Of a DNA stretch of 64,000 nt, positions 16,994 through 24,962 are shown piece by piece. Source of the DNA: Rhodospirillales bacterium (lineage in GTDB: Bacteria; Pseudomonadota; Alphaproteobacteria; Micavibrionales; Micavibrionaceae). Positions within the stretch are counted from its first letter, which is position 1. Each line of letters opens with the position of its first letter. The stretch spans positions 1-64,000 of the forward strand of contig JACKIT010000007.1 in assembly GCA_020638335.1 (NCBI GenBank), written 5' to 3'. A program made the translations under genes and the position numbers. Below the pieces are notes generated by a model. It was not told the DNA's origin. It was given only the letters and a program-made list of their open reading frames with translations, and searched no databases.

Positions 16994-17458
16994 TTAGTGG
17001 TGTTTTTTATGATATTTTTTATGCGCGTTTTCATGGGCCCTTTTGTGCTTGGCGGGCATTTTATCGTGACGATCATTATCACTAAAATAAAAGAACGCGG
17101 AATAATGCGGATGGCCGTAATAGCGGGGATAATAGCTACTGTAATAGCGCCGCGCTTTATAATAATGGCCATACGGCGCATAATAGCGATCGACAATCAC
17201 AATACGGGTATCGCGATCATATAAATCATCATAGATGCGCTCGCGCACTTTTTCACGAGCGGGCTCAGGACCGCCGAGCTTTACAATTTCCCAAACGCCG
17301 CCGTCGCGCCTACACGCTTCGCCGTAGCCGACTTCTATTTTACCGCCAATGCGGATTGTTTTTGTATATTCACGGCAATAATCACGCGCTTGTGCATTTG
17401 CTGAAAACATAAACGGGATTGCAGCGAGCGCTGCAATTGTTAAGATTTTATGTTTCAT
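16994..17458 (-). CDS. Secreted protein with Tyr/His-rich C-terminal tail
   Basis: 154 aa with a clear signal peptide (MKHKILTIAALAAIPFMFSA, cut near AQA-RD). A short conserved-looking part follows (YCREYTKTIRIGGKIEVGYG, CRRDGGVWEIV), with two Cys that could pair. The rest is Arg/Asp-rich, then Tyr-rich (YYSSYYPRYYGHPHYS) and ends in repeated His-Lys. The tail suggests metal or surface-polymer binding, by inference only. GGAG lies upstream of ATG 17458; an in-frame GTG at 17464 is disfavoured. Confidence 0.75.
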   Translation of the reverse strand: MKHKILTIAALAAIPFMFSANAQARDYCREYTKTIRIGGKIEVGYGEACRRDGGVWEIVKLGGPEPAREKVRERIYDDLYDRDTRIVIVDRYYAPYGHYYKARRYYSSYYPRYYGHPHYSAFFYFSDNDRHDKMPAKHKRAHENAHKKYHKKHH

Positions 17459-17604
17459 TGTCACTACTCCATTTATTTAAATCTGGCCTTTTCCCGTCAT
17501 ACGTATGCGGTTTTAAAAACCCTTCGAAAAAATAAAGGCCGGTTGCCTGGCCTCACGTAAAACGCTAGGTTGAAGCTTCATAATATTTTTGAGGAGATAT
17601 TATT

Positions 17605-18333
17605 ATGCGCCTGATTTTATTTGCCGTAAGCGCTCTACTGCTTATTTTACCCCAAAACGCAGTAGCACAGTGCGGCGCCAGCCCTGCCCCCGATATACCG
17701 GATGGACATTTGATGATGAATTTTTCGGCGACTGAGCGGCGCGACGTTGAGCAAGATCTGCTGGTGACAACGCTGTCTTATAGCGCAACCAACCGTGATG
17801 TAAGCACCTTGCAAAACGAAGTTAACAGCACCATGAAAAAAGTACTTGAGCGCGTCAAACGAGAAAAGAAAATTGAAGCGCAAACAGGCGCGTATCAGGT
17901 GTATGAAACCAGCGATCCGCGTACAAAAGAACGGCTTTGGCGCGGTTCTCAGAATATTACACTTAAATCCAGAAATGCTGATGACTTGCTGGCGCTTAGC
18001 GGAGATTTACAGGACATGAAGCTGGCAACGCATGGCCTTAGCTATACGCTTGACCCTGAAACGGCTGCGAGCGTTAAAGACAGTTTGATGGAAGCAGCAC
18101 TGATAAAACTTCAACAGCGCGCGGATCGCGCGGCGAAGGCGCTTGGAAAGTCCAGCGCTTCTTTGCGTGAGGTTACAGTTGTGAATGAGGATGCCTCCTA
18201 CTCTAATCCACAAATGTATGAACGCAGTATGGTAGCGGAGGACGATGCAATGGATATGGCTGCGCCAGTTGCCCAGGCCGGAGAGACGACGATCAGCCTG
18301 AGCGTAAATGCAACGGCGGTTTTAAAGCCTTAA
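17605..18333 (+). CDS. SIMPL domain (DUF541) periplasmic protein
   Basis: 242 aa. The signal peptide (MRLILFAVSALLLILPQNAV) is followed by a SIMPL-type domain: the duplicated alternation LVTTLSYSATNRDVSTLQNE ... IEAQTGAYQVYET ... GSQNITLKSRNADDLLALSG ... LMEAALIKLQQRADRAAKAL, and the ending ISLSVNATAVL. The family is periplasmic, linked to oxidative stress tolerance or unknown roles. The start is supported by GAGGAG. The following gene starts 20 bases later and may be co-transcribed. Confidence 0.85.
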   Translation: MRLILFAVSALLLILPQNAVAQCGASPAPDIPDGHLMMNFSATERRDVEQDLLVTTLSYSATNRDVSTLQNEVNSTMKKVLERVKREKKIEAQTGAYQVYETSDPRTKERLWRGSQNITLKSRNADDLLALSGDLQDMKLATHGLSYTLDPETAASVKDSLMEAALIKLQQRADRAAKALGKSSASLREVTVVNEDASYSNPQMYERSMVAEDDAMDMAAPVAQAGETTISLSVNATAVLKP

Positions 18334-18352
18334 TTAAGAGCAATACGAACCC

Positions 18353-18748
18353 ATGGCCTTGCTGTTTATTTACGGCACATTAATGCGGGGGTTTCACAAT
18401 GCCGCGCGGCTTGATCTCGGACATTTTTTAGGCCCGGTGCGTACGGCCAGAGAGGAGTGCAGCATGGTGGCATGTGTTGATCCTCCTTATCCATTTCCAG
18501 GCGTTATTGCCGGACACAGCCATATCGCCGGAGAGCTATATGATGTGAGTACCCACCTGTTGCGTCTGCTTGATGATTTTGAGCTTGAAGGTCAGGAATA
18601 CATGCGTGAAACCATAGCCCTAAACAACGGTGAACATGCGCAGTATTACAGGCTTATTTATCCAAGCAGACTTACGGTTGTTGACCGGCATGCACAGATT
18701 GATTTTAACAAAGGCGAAAATTGCTATCGCTGGGTTAACGTAGAGTAA
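18353..18748 (+). CDS. Gamma-glutamylcyclotransferase-like (AIG2/GGCT fold) protein
   Basis: 131 aa. YGTLMRGFHN at the N-terminus is the substrate-binding loop, followed by GHFLGPVRTA, FPGVIAG, then IAGELYDVS and LLDDFELEGQEYMRE, which holds the acid residue expected for catalysis. Members convert gamma-glutamyl amines or peptides to 5-oxoproline. The exact substrate is not predictable. It lies between the SIMPL and DUF455 genes on the same strand. Confidence 0.85.
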   Translation: MALLFIYGTLMRGFHNAARLDLGHFLGPVRTAREECSMVACVDPPYPFPGVIAGHSHIAGELYDVSTHLLRLLDDFELEGQEYMRETIALNNGEHAQYYRLIYPSRLTVVDRHAQIDFNKGENCYRWVNVE

Positions 18749-18755
18749 AAAAGTG

Positions 18756-19586
18756 ATGACAGCATTATGCGAAGCGGCGTTGGACGTGTTGAACACTCCG
18801 GATGCGGTTGAAAAATCCCAAAAAACCCGGCGCTATGCGGCGGCGTGGCGCAAAGGCGAGATTTACGAGATTGGGCAAGTTGACCTGCCTGACCGTCCGG
18901 CGCGCAGTGAAAGACCTCAACTTCTTGCCCCCAAAGATATGCCTAGACGCGCGAAAGCGGGAAGCCCTCGCTCCAAAATCGCGCTACTGCATGCGCTGGC
19001 GCATATTGAGCTTAACGCCATTGATCTGGCCTGGGATGTGATGGCGCGTAAATTTGCTCTGGGTGGTTTTACGCGCCCCAAAGGATTTTATGATGATTGG
19101 GTCAAGGTGGCCAATGATGAGGCAAAGCATCATTTGATGCTGGAAGAGCGTTTAAATGCTCTGGGCGCTTCTTATGGCGACTTGCCTGCACATGATGGCC
19201 TGTGGGAATCTTCGGAGAAAACGGCGCATGATTTTGCCGCACGCCTTGCGATTGTGCCGATGGTTCTGGAAGCGCGCGGACTGGATGTTACGCCGGGGAT
19301 GATTGCTATCATGGAAAAGTATGGAGATGAAGAAACGGCGCGATGTCTGCAAATTATTCATGATGACGAGGTTACACATGTGCGCGCAGGGACGCGCTGG
19401 TTTGAGGCATGGTGTGCGCATCATGGAAAAGACGTTGAGGAAACGTGGCAGGATTTGGTTCGCACTTATTTCAACGGGCAGCTTAAACGCCCATTTAACC
19501 ACCCTTCGCGTGAAGAGGCCGGAATGATCCGCGATTGGTACGAACCTCTGGCCGAGGCGTTGGACAGCAGTGAAAGTGTGGCTTAG
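18756..19586 (+). CDS. DUF455 ferritin-like protein
   Basis: 276 aa, all-helical. SKIALLHALAHIELNAIDLA gives the first Glu/His pair of a ferritin-like di-iron site; WVKVANDEAKHHLMLEERL, VLEARGLDVTP and IIHDDEVTHVRAGTRWF give the remaining Glu-x2-His ligands. The family (COG2833) is uncharacterised but probably binds two metals. ATG 18756 is used; an in-frame GTG lies one codon earlier. It starts 7 bases after the cyclotransferase stop, so they form an operon. Confidence 0.88.
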   Translation: MTALCEAALDVLNTPDAVEKSQKTRRYAAAWRKGEIYEIGQVDLPDRPARSERPQLLAPKDMPRRAKAGSPRSKIALLHALAHIELNAIDLAWDVMARKFALGGFTRPKGFYDDWVKVANDEAKHHLMLEERLNALGASYGDLPAHDGLWESSEKTAHDFAARLAIVPMVLEARGLDVTPGMIAIMEKYGDEETARCLQIIHDDEVTHVRAGTRWFEAWCAHHGKDVEETWQDLVRTYFNGQLKRPFNHPSREEAGMIRDWYEPLAEALDSSESVA

Positions 19587-19589
19587 ATC

Positions 19590-20687
19590 CTAATCATTAC
19601 CGCCAGGTTTATGCTCTGTGGCTTGCGCCGGTTGCACCTGGCGTTCTTCGGGGACTAGTTTTTGTCCCTTGGCTTTCTTGGATTTGATTTCTTTTACTGT
19701 GGCTTCAAGAGCGAGGAAACGCTTGGCCGTTGAGGGGTGAGAGCCGCCCGCCATATGAATTGCGCCGGGATTTGATGCGGCCATCCGCCGCCAGAGGTTA
19801 GGGGCCTGGTCAATGTTATATCCTGCGCGAGCTGTATGATATAGCCCTACATAATCGGCTTCGGCTTCGAAGCCTTGCGAGTTTACACCCGCGCCAATTT
19901 GCATCCCTAAATCGGTGACATCTACGCCTGTGGCAACGGTGACCACAGCGCCTAATATACCGCCAATGATGGCGTTACCGCTTTTGGCTGCGACATGGGC
20001 GCGTGTGTTATGAGCAAGCTCATGCCCAACTACAGTGGCCAGTTCGGTATCGTTTTCGACAAAACGCATCATACCTTTTGTGACGATAATATTTTTACCA
20101 TCGGCGGCGGCATTTACCGCATCACTCATGGCAAGCGTTACTGGCGAATTACAGGCATGTACAGGGTTGAGAGTCACGTCTACAGATTTACCAGCGCGGT
20201 CAAGCGTCAGTTTCATAGGCGTGGCCACTTCATTTTTATTGAGCAAGGTTTCGAGCTTTTTGAGACCGGCTTTACCTTCCGGCAAGGTCTGCCCATCAAC
20301 ATGGGTGATCATATCGCCGACTTTCAGTACTTTGGAGGCTGGCGTTTTCTCTGCAATCATGGTCACAGTCGGGCGACTATCAACACCATAAAGCTTGGCC
20401 ATGGTTTCGCGGTAATCCTTATGTACAGCGTCTTTTGTTATAAAGTGTGCGCCAACATAGGGCGCAACCATATCTTCACAAAGCGGCGCATTGGCAAGCA
20501 GGATCGGGGCGGCAATATTTTCGAGACGCTGAGCCATTTTCGTGTTTTCTTTTACGGCCAGTTCGCGCTGCAGAGCGACCTCTTCAGCGGCCATAGAATT
20601 TGATATATTGGGTGTTTGCGTGGTTGGAGCGCAAGCGCTTGGCAATAAAGCTGCACTCAGAATGAATAAAAATGAAAACATGCGCAT
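19590..20687 (-). CDS. M48 family metallopeptidase lipoprotein with PDZ-like region
   Basis: 365 aa. An N-terminal lipobox (LLPSAC) predicts a lipid-anchored periplasmic protein. A PDZ-like part near 115-165 (PASKVLKVGDMITHVDGQTL) precedes the protease domain: zinc motif HELAH in VVGHELAHNTRAHVA, and the third ligand in GFEAEADYVGLY. Relatives include BepA/LoiP-type envelope quality-control proteases. It is convergent with DUF455 (3-base gap) and divergent from the DUF3137 gene. Confidence 0.88.
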   Translation of the reverse strand: MRMFSFLFILSAALLPSACAPTTQTPNISNSMAAEEVALQRELAVKENTKMAQRLENIAAPILLANAPLCEDMVAPYVGAHFITKDAVHKDYRETMAKLYGVDSRPTVTMIAEKTPASKVLKVGDMITHVDGQTLPEGKAGLKKLETLLNKNEVATPMKLTLDRAGKSVDVTLNPVHACNSPVTLAMSDAVNAAADGKNIIVTKGMMRFVENDTELATVVGHELAHNTRAHVAAKSGNAIIGGILGAVVTVATGVDVTDLGMQIGAGVNSQGFEAEADYVGLYHTARAGYNIDQAPNLWRRMAASNPGAIHMAGGSHPSTAKRFLALEATVKEIKSKKAKGQKLVPEERQVQPAQATEHKPGGND

Positions 20688-20812
20688 TGGTTTTATGTCT
20701 CCTGATATAATATTTTTGAGCGATCAACATGCCCTAAAAGACAAAAGGAATTCAAGAACTCTTTGGCAAAGACTTCTTGTTCATGGCGGCCATAGCGTGT
20801 TTAATTCAGATT

Positions 20813-21922
20813 ATGAATGACACTCAAAAACATACAGACGCACCATCGCCAGAACCTGATGCACAGGAGGTTTCGCGCAGCCGTGATGACGATTTTTCCG
20901 CGATGGTTGAACGGTTAATCCGCGATGCGGAAGATATGCGGCTATCGTTTATGAAGCGCCACCGCACACGCGGGAATGTTACCATGACGTTAGGGCTTAT
21001 CAGCCTGACAATTGGCGCGACCGGATTTGGCTGGTTTTTGTTTATGGAAGCCGACATCCTGCGCGCTGTTGGCTCTATGCTGCTTGCTGTTATGATCCCG
21101 GCCTTACTGCAAATCTGGAACAACGGGATTCTGAAAGACTATGAGCGCAGCTATAAACGGGAGTTTTTGCCGCGCCTTGCCCAGGCTCTGGGCGGGTTTA
21201 AATTTCATCCTTCACGCGGGATCGGGCGTAAAATTATCGCCAAAACCGGGTTGATCCCGGCTCATGATATTTATGAAGCTGAAGATTGTTTTTTGGGGCA
21301 TTATAAGGGCGTTAAGGTGTTGTTTTCCGAAGCGCGCCTTAAAACCAAGAAAAAATATATAGCGCCTGTTTTTGATGGCGTGTTTGTATTGCTCGAGATT
21401 CCTAATGCAGCAATCGAGGGGCATACAATTCTAACGGCTGATCGGGATGCCTATCGCATGTGGCGTTCATCACGCTGGGGAAAGCTTCAAGACGTTCCGA
21501 TTTCAACCGGCAACGAAAGCTGGGATCGTTTTCAAATTCTTTCCGATAATCCGGAGCGCGCAAAGCTTTTGATCGGTGAACGGTTGCTCAAGGAACTTGC
21601 CGAAGCGGCTGATATTTTTGACAATGCAGATCTTAGCGCGGCGTTTTTCAAGGGGAAATTTGTATTCCTTATGATTCCATATAAGGGCGATATGTTTGAA
21701 GCCTCCAACATTCATATTCCGGTTGCGACGAAACAGCATGCAATGCAATGCAAACGCGAGATCGAACAGATTTTAGAGATTATTGATGTGTTTGATCTGT
21801 ATCAAAAAGCAGATACGCCGCCTGCCGAGGTTAAAAACGAGGTTGAAAAAGCGGAAAACTCGCAGCCTGATTCATCCCCCTCACAAGAACCTCCAACGGA
21901 TTCAGGTTCGAAAACAGATTAA
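20813..21922 (+). CDS. DUF3137 membrane protein
   Basis: 369 aa. A charged N-terminus is followed by two close membrane segments at about 60-105 (TLGLISLTIGATGFGWFLF, AVGSMLLAVMIPALL) and a cytosolic DUF3137 domain (FKFHPSRGIGRKII, YEAEDCFLGHYKGVKVLFSE, FDGVFVLLEIP, MIPYKGDMFE). A Ser/Pro/Glu-rich tail ends it. ATG 20813 was chosen; an ATG at 20783 is in frame, and neither has a good binding site. Function unknown. The 3' end overlaps the convergent 21919 gene by 4 bases. Confidence 0.8.
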   Translation: MNDTQKHTDAPSPEPDAQEVSRSRDDDFSAMVERLIRDAEDMRLSFMKRHRTRGNVTMTLGLISLTIGATGFGWFLFMEADILRAVGSMLLAVMIPALLQIWNNGILKDYERSYKREFLPRLAQALGGFKFHPSRGIGRKIIAKTGLIPAHDIYEAEDCFLGHYKGVKVLFSEARLKTKKKYIAPVFDGVFVLLEIPNAAIEGHTILTADRDAYRMWRSSRWGKLQDVPISTGNESWDRFQILSDNPERAKLLIGERLLKELAEAADIFDNADLSAAFFKGKFVFLMIPYKGDMFEASNIHIPVATKQHAMQCKREIEQILEIIDVFDLYQKADTPPAEVKNEVEKAENSQPDSSPSQEPPTDSGSKTD

Positions 21923-22242
21923 ATCTGCGCCCGCAGTATGATTTCGCCGTCGTTGATAAGCACTGATTTTTTTGCGCTTTTGGGCAGTGGTATCCCTGCT
22001 CCCCGGCAAAACATCATAAGCGCGGCGGCCAGAAAATCCCGGGCATATTCGCGAATTTCTATACTTTGATCCGCCGGATTTTCGAGTGTCAAGACAATCT
22101 GTGATGTGTCAGAATCTTTTTCTTTTACGCTGGTCACTGCACCCGGTGGGGGCTTCGGCAACTGTTTTTGCACACTCAGGGCATATATAGCCTTGTAAAC
22201 TTCATCCTGACTAAAAATAATTCTACGATCTTCACGGGGCAT
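21919..22242 (-). CDS. Small conserved protein, unknown
   Basis: 107 aa, soluble. EVYKAIYALSVQKQLPKPPP near the start and YARDFLAAALMMFCRGAGIPLPK later look like a compact alpha/beta protein with no known motif. It overlaps the DUF3137 gene tail to tail. No strong Shine-Dalgarno is visible. Coding status rests on codon pattern and length. Confidence 0.6.
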   Translation of the reverse strand: MPREDRRIIFSQDEVYKAIYALSVQKQLPKPPPGAVTSVKEKDSDTSQIVLTLENPADQSIEIREYARDFLAAALMMFCRGAGIPLPKSAKKSVLINDGEIILRAQI

Positions 22243-22385
22243 AAGGAAAAAATCAACCTCGGTGTCTTTTTAAATACACTCGTATAATAATAAGAAAGTA
22301 ATAGGCAGGATAGAAGAATTTTATTAATATCTTCATGATATAGTTTATTAGTCCTTCAACGCTAATCACTTTTCAGCAGAAAGCA

Positions 22386-23033
22386 GTGGAAGTCGTGAGC
22401 GAAAAACCAAAATCAGATAAAAATAACGATGAAACGGCGCAAGGAGTTTTCAGCGCAGTTGACAGTGTTGCGCAACAACTCTCAACCATTGAACAGTTTA
22501 TCGCCCGGCGCTTTGATGAGATTTCGATGGAAATTAATGCGACATCTCAGCAAGTCGATATGGCTGAAGAAGGTATTATCAAACGGTTTGCCGAGATTTT
22601 GGAAATCCTCAAGGCTGTTTCCTATGCCGGAGATGGCTCAACAGCGGCCAATGCCGGGGTGGAACTGGACGCGGTTGTAGAAATGACTGAACAAGCAGCT
22701 AACCGGATTTTGGATGCGGCGGATCATTTAACCAGCCGGATTGAAGAGGAAAAAAACTCTTCTACAGATGAAGGGCGCAAGCAAGCCTTTGAAGAGATGG
22801 GAAAAGACGTCGAAGAAATTTATATGGCATGTTCGTTTCAGGATATTACCGGCCAGCGGATTCGTAAAACACTAGAGAATTTGCGCATTATCGAAGATCG
22901 TCTCGGCAGCGCACTTGACAAAATGGGCATTCAAATAGATGTAAACCCAGAAGATCATGTTGCGATTAAAAACAAACTTTCTACGCAAAGTGATATTGAT
23001 AATTTCTTCCAAACAAAAAAGGGCAAGAATTAG
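22386..23033 (+). CDS. cheZ: CheZ-like chemotaxis phosphatase
   Basis: 215 aa, helical throughout. The active-site helix is conserved in ACSFQDITGQRIRKTLENL near residue 155; in CheZ the Asp and Gln of this FQD-TGQ motif drive hydrolysis of CheY-phosphate. The C-terminal part (DIDNFF) resembles the CheY-binding tail. The start is GTG 22386 or GTG 22395; both are in frame. No other chemotaxis genes are adjacent. A strong terminator follows at 23085. Confidence 0.82.
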   Translation: MEVVSEKPKSDKNNDETAQGVFSAVDSVAQQLSTIEQFIARRFDEISMEINATSQQVDMAEEGIIKRFAEILEILKAVSYAGDGSTAANAGVELDAVVEMTEQAANRILDAADHLTSRIEEEKNSSTDEGRKQAFEEMGKDVEEIYMACSFQDITGQRIRKTLENLRIIEDRLGSALDKMGIQIDVNPEDHVAIKNKLSTQSDIDNFFQTKKGKN

Positions 23034-23084
23034 CTTAAGGGTAGAGCCCTGTGCTTTTTTATACCTGCTTCTTTATACCTGCTC

Positions 23085-23112
23085 CCGCCGCGCCTGTTTT
23101 GCGGCGGTTTTT
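23085..23112 (+). terminator. Terminator after cheZ
   Basis: CCGCCGC (23085-23091), 9-base loop, GCGGCGG (23101-23107), then TTTTT. It is oriented to stop cheZ transcription. Confidence 0.85.
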
Positions 23113-23128
23113 ATATGCCGAAAGTAAA

Positions 23129-23183
23129 TATATAAAATTTTATATAAATACAGTTTAAGTAATATCTGTAACTATTACTTAAA
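23129..23183. promoter_or_regulatory. Two palindromes upstream of the 23250 gene
   Basis: A perfect 18-bp palindrome TATATAAAATTTTATATA (23129-23146) is followed by a 10-bp inverted repeat TTTAAGTAAT (23154-23163) / ATTACTTAAA (23174-23183) with a 10-base spacer. Both lie in the AT-rich gap between the cheZ terminator and the next start codon, a position suited to an operator. No -10/-35 pair is certain. Confidence 0.45.
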
Positions 23184-23249
23184 GTTTTATCCATAATTCA
23201 GCAAATATTTACTTCGTCTTCGTATCCTCTAAGAAAAAAGAGGGTCACG

Positions 23250-23786
23250 ATGGTGAATATAACTGCCTTAAAAGCAGAATTTACACAAAAAACAATAGAG
23301 GGACGGATCAAGGGACTTGCATGCAAGCTTTATAAACTGGCAGCAAATCCACAAGCTCCGCACCAGCGTGGCCCACTTTTTATTTCCCTGGATAACGCAT
23401 TTAAACCTGCCGCTGAGTATGATGGCATGCTTGGCAGCATGATGCTGGATAGTTTTTTGGGCACGGCATTTGCCGATGCCGGCAACGATAATACCTCCTC
23501 TGGAATGTTTGAAATTGGCGGTACACAGGAAATGGATTTTTCAGGTGAAGCGGCCAGTGAATATTTAAAAGATCATGAAAAACAAGCCCGCGGTCAGGGC
23601 AGCTTTGCACGCACAGAGCATAAGAGTCTGTGCAATCAATTTTCAACGATGCAAGAATGCGATAGCTTTGCGGCTAATCACGCGGTCCGCCTGCAGATTG
23701 AAGAGACGCTGGCGGCGCTCAGCCGAACATTGGGCGTAGCAAAACGCAACACGCACACCGTGCATATATTAGAGTTTTGCACTTAA
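23250..23786 (+). CDS. Unknown 178-aa protein
   Basis: No recognised family. The N-terminal 45 residues are basic (KAEFTQKTIEGRIKGLACKL), the middle is Gly/Asp/Met-rich (YDGMLGSMMLDSFLGTAFAD), and the C-terminus has helix-forming stretches with Cys (SLCNQFSTMQECDSFAANHA). GAGGGTCACG precedes ATG. The palindromes upstream suggest regulated expression. There is no signal peptide; location is probably cytoplasmic. Confidence 0.65.
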   Translation: MVNITALKAEFTQKTIEGRIKGLACKLYKLAANPQAPHQRGPLFISLDNAFKPAAEYDGMLGSMMLDSFLGTAFADAGNDNTSSGMFEIGGTQEMDFSGEAASEYLKDHEKQARGQGSFARTEHKSLCNQFSTMQECDSFAANHAVRLQIEETLAALSRTLGVAKRNTHTVHILEFCT

Positions 23787-23877
23787 AACGCCTTTGAATT
23801 GAAAAGCTTGGCCCCTTCTTCTCATTAAGATATGATGTGTTTGGATTTGTAGATTCAGCCCCACGCAATGAGTTCTT

Positions 23878-24846
23878 ATGCAAAATTTTACTTCGTCATT
23901 ATTGCGCGAAAAATTCATTATTCACGACCCTAAGGCCGGGAACAAGAAAGAGAGTGCGATTATCGCACTGAGCAATCGTTTTGTTGTTGAGCTTGAAACC
24001 CCCAAAGACGGTTTGGATGAGCTCTTTATCGTCCGGGGGCACAACATGCATTCCGTGGTACGTATGGCGGCGCGCATTATTCGTGAGTTTGAACAATTAG
24101 GGCCAATTTCCCGGCGTCAAACGCCTTTTGATTGGGAAAAAGCGTGGGGTTCTATCGTCAATGACTATGAATATGCTTATAATCCACAGCGCTGGATTGC
24201 GATTTACCATGGTGGAAAATGCGTTTTTTCCGCCGGAGAGTATCACCCATTTCTGGACATGATTGAAAAATGCGACCATGGCAATAATCAAGATTACGAT
24301 TACGCTATTCCGATGGCTGAAAAGATGTTTGAGGCTGCGGGGAAACGTTTGAATATTACTCATGATGCCAATGTGGCTTTATCTGTGCATTTTGAGAGGG
24401 GTGAAGGGCGATGCGGCGTGATTTTGCGTGGTTCAAACCAGACAACAACCTTTAGCTTTGTTGTAAAATCAAAATCAGGCGGTACGGCCATTAACATTCC
24501 ACAGTGCCTGGGCGGCGCGGCGGCGTTTCTGGAAGGCGTCCAAATGGCGTTTTTGATGGGAATGAATACAGAAAAACTCCGTATCGGTCTGATTGAACGG
24601 TTTTCCAAGGAAGAGAAGCAAACCCGCGAGGGCAAGCAACGGCTGGGCCGGTTGGCCAATGAAATCGCCAACATGGAGGCAGCGCACGAAGTGCGGTATC
24701 GCCCTGAAAAGCCAGAGTTTTATTTGCTCATGGCTCAGGCTGAAGAGCTGGGGCAACGGATTTTGGAGCCACCTGAGAAAGCACCCGAAGGTCATGAGCT
24801 TGACGCTCCTGCTGACGGGAACACTCCAGACGGTGAAGCAGTTTAA
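23878..24846 (+). CDS. Unknown 322-aa protein
   Basis: Soluble, no family recognised. The N-terminal 130 residues are alpha/beta (RFVVELETPKDGLDELFIV, PQRWIAIYHGGKCVFSAGEY). A second part, 150-215, again alternates strands (VALSVHFERGEGRCGVILRG). The C-terminal 90 residues are helical and Glu/Pro-rich, possibly coiled coil (EEKQTREGKQRLGRLANEIA). It could be an operon partner of the 23250 gene (91-base gap). No functional inference is warranted. Confidence 0.7.
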   Translation: MQNFTSSLLREKFIIHDPKAGNKKESAIIALSNRFVVELETPKDGLDELFIVRGHNMHSVVRMAARIIREFEQLGPISRRQTPFDWEKAWGSIVNDYEYAYNPQRWIAIYHGGKCVFSAGEYHPFLDMIEKCDHGNNQDYDYAIPMAEKMFEAAGKRLNITHDANVALSVHFERGEGRCGVILRGSNQTTTFSFVVKSKSGGTAINIPQCLGGAAAFLEGVQMAFLMGMNTEKLRIGLIERFSKEEKQTREGKQRLGRLANEIANMEAAHEVRYRPEKPEFYLLMAQAEELGQRILEPPEKAPEGHELDAPADGNTPDGEAV

Positions 24847-24962
24847 AACATCCTTATTCCATTGTATTTTTAGATATATTAGAAAAACTTATTGTCTTTT
24901 GTTTTTGATTATGTAATTGTTGCAGCTTCGTTCATTTAGGATGCTGCCGCCTTTATATTGTC

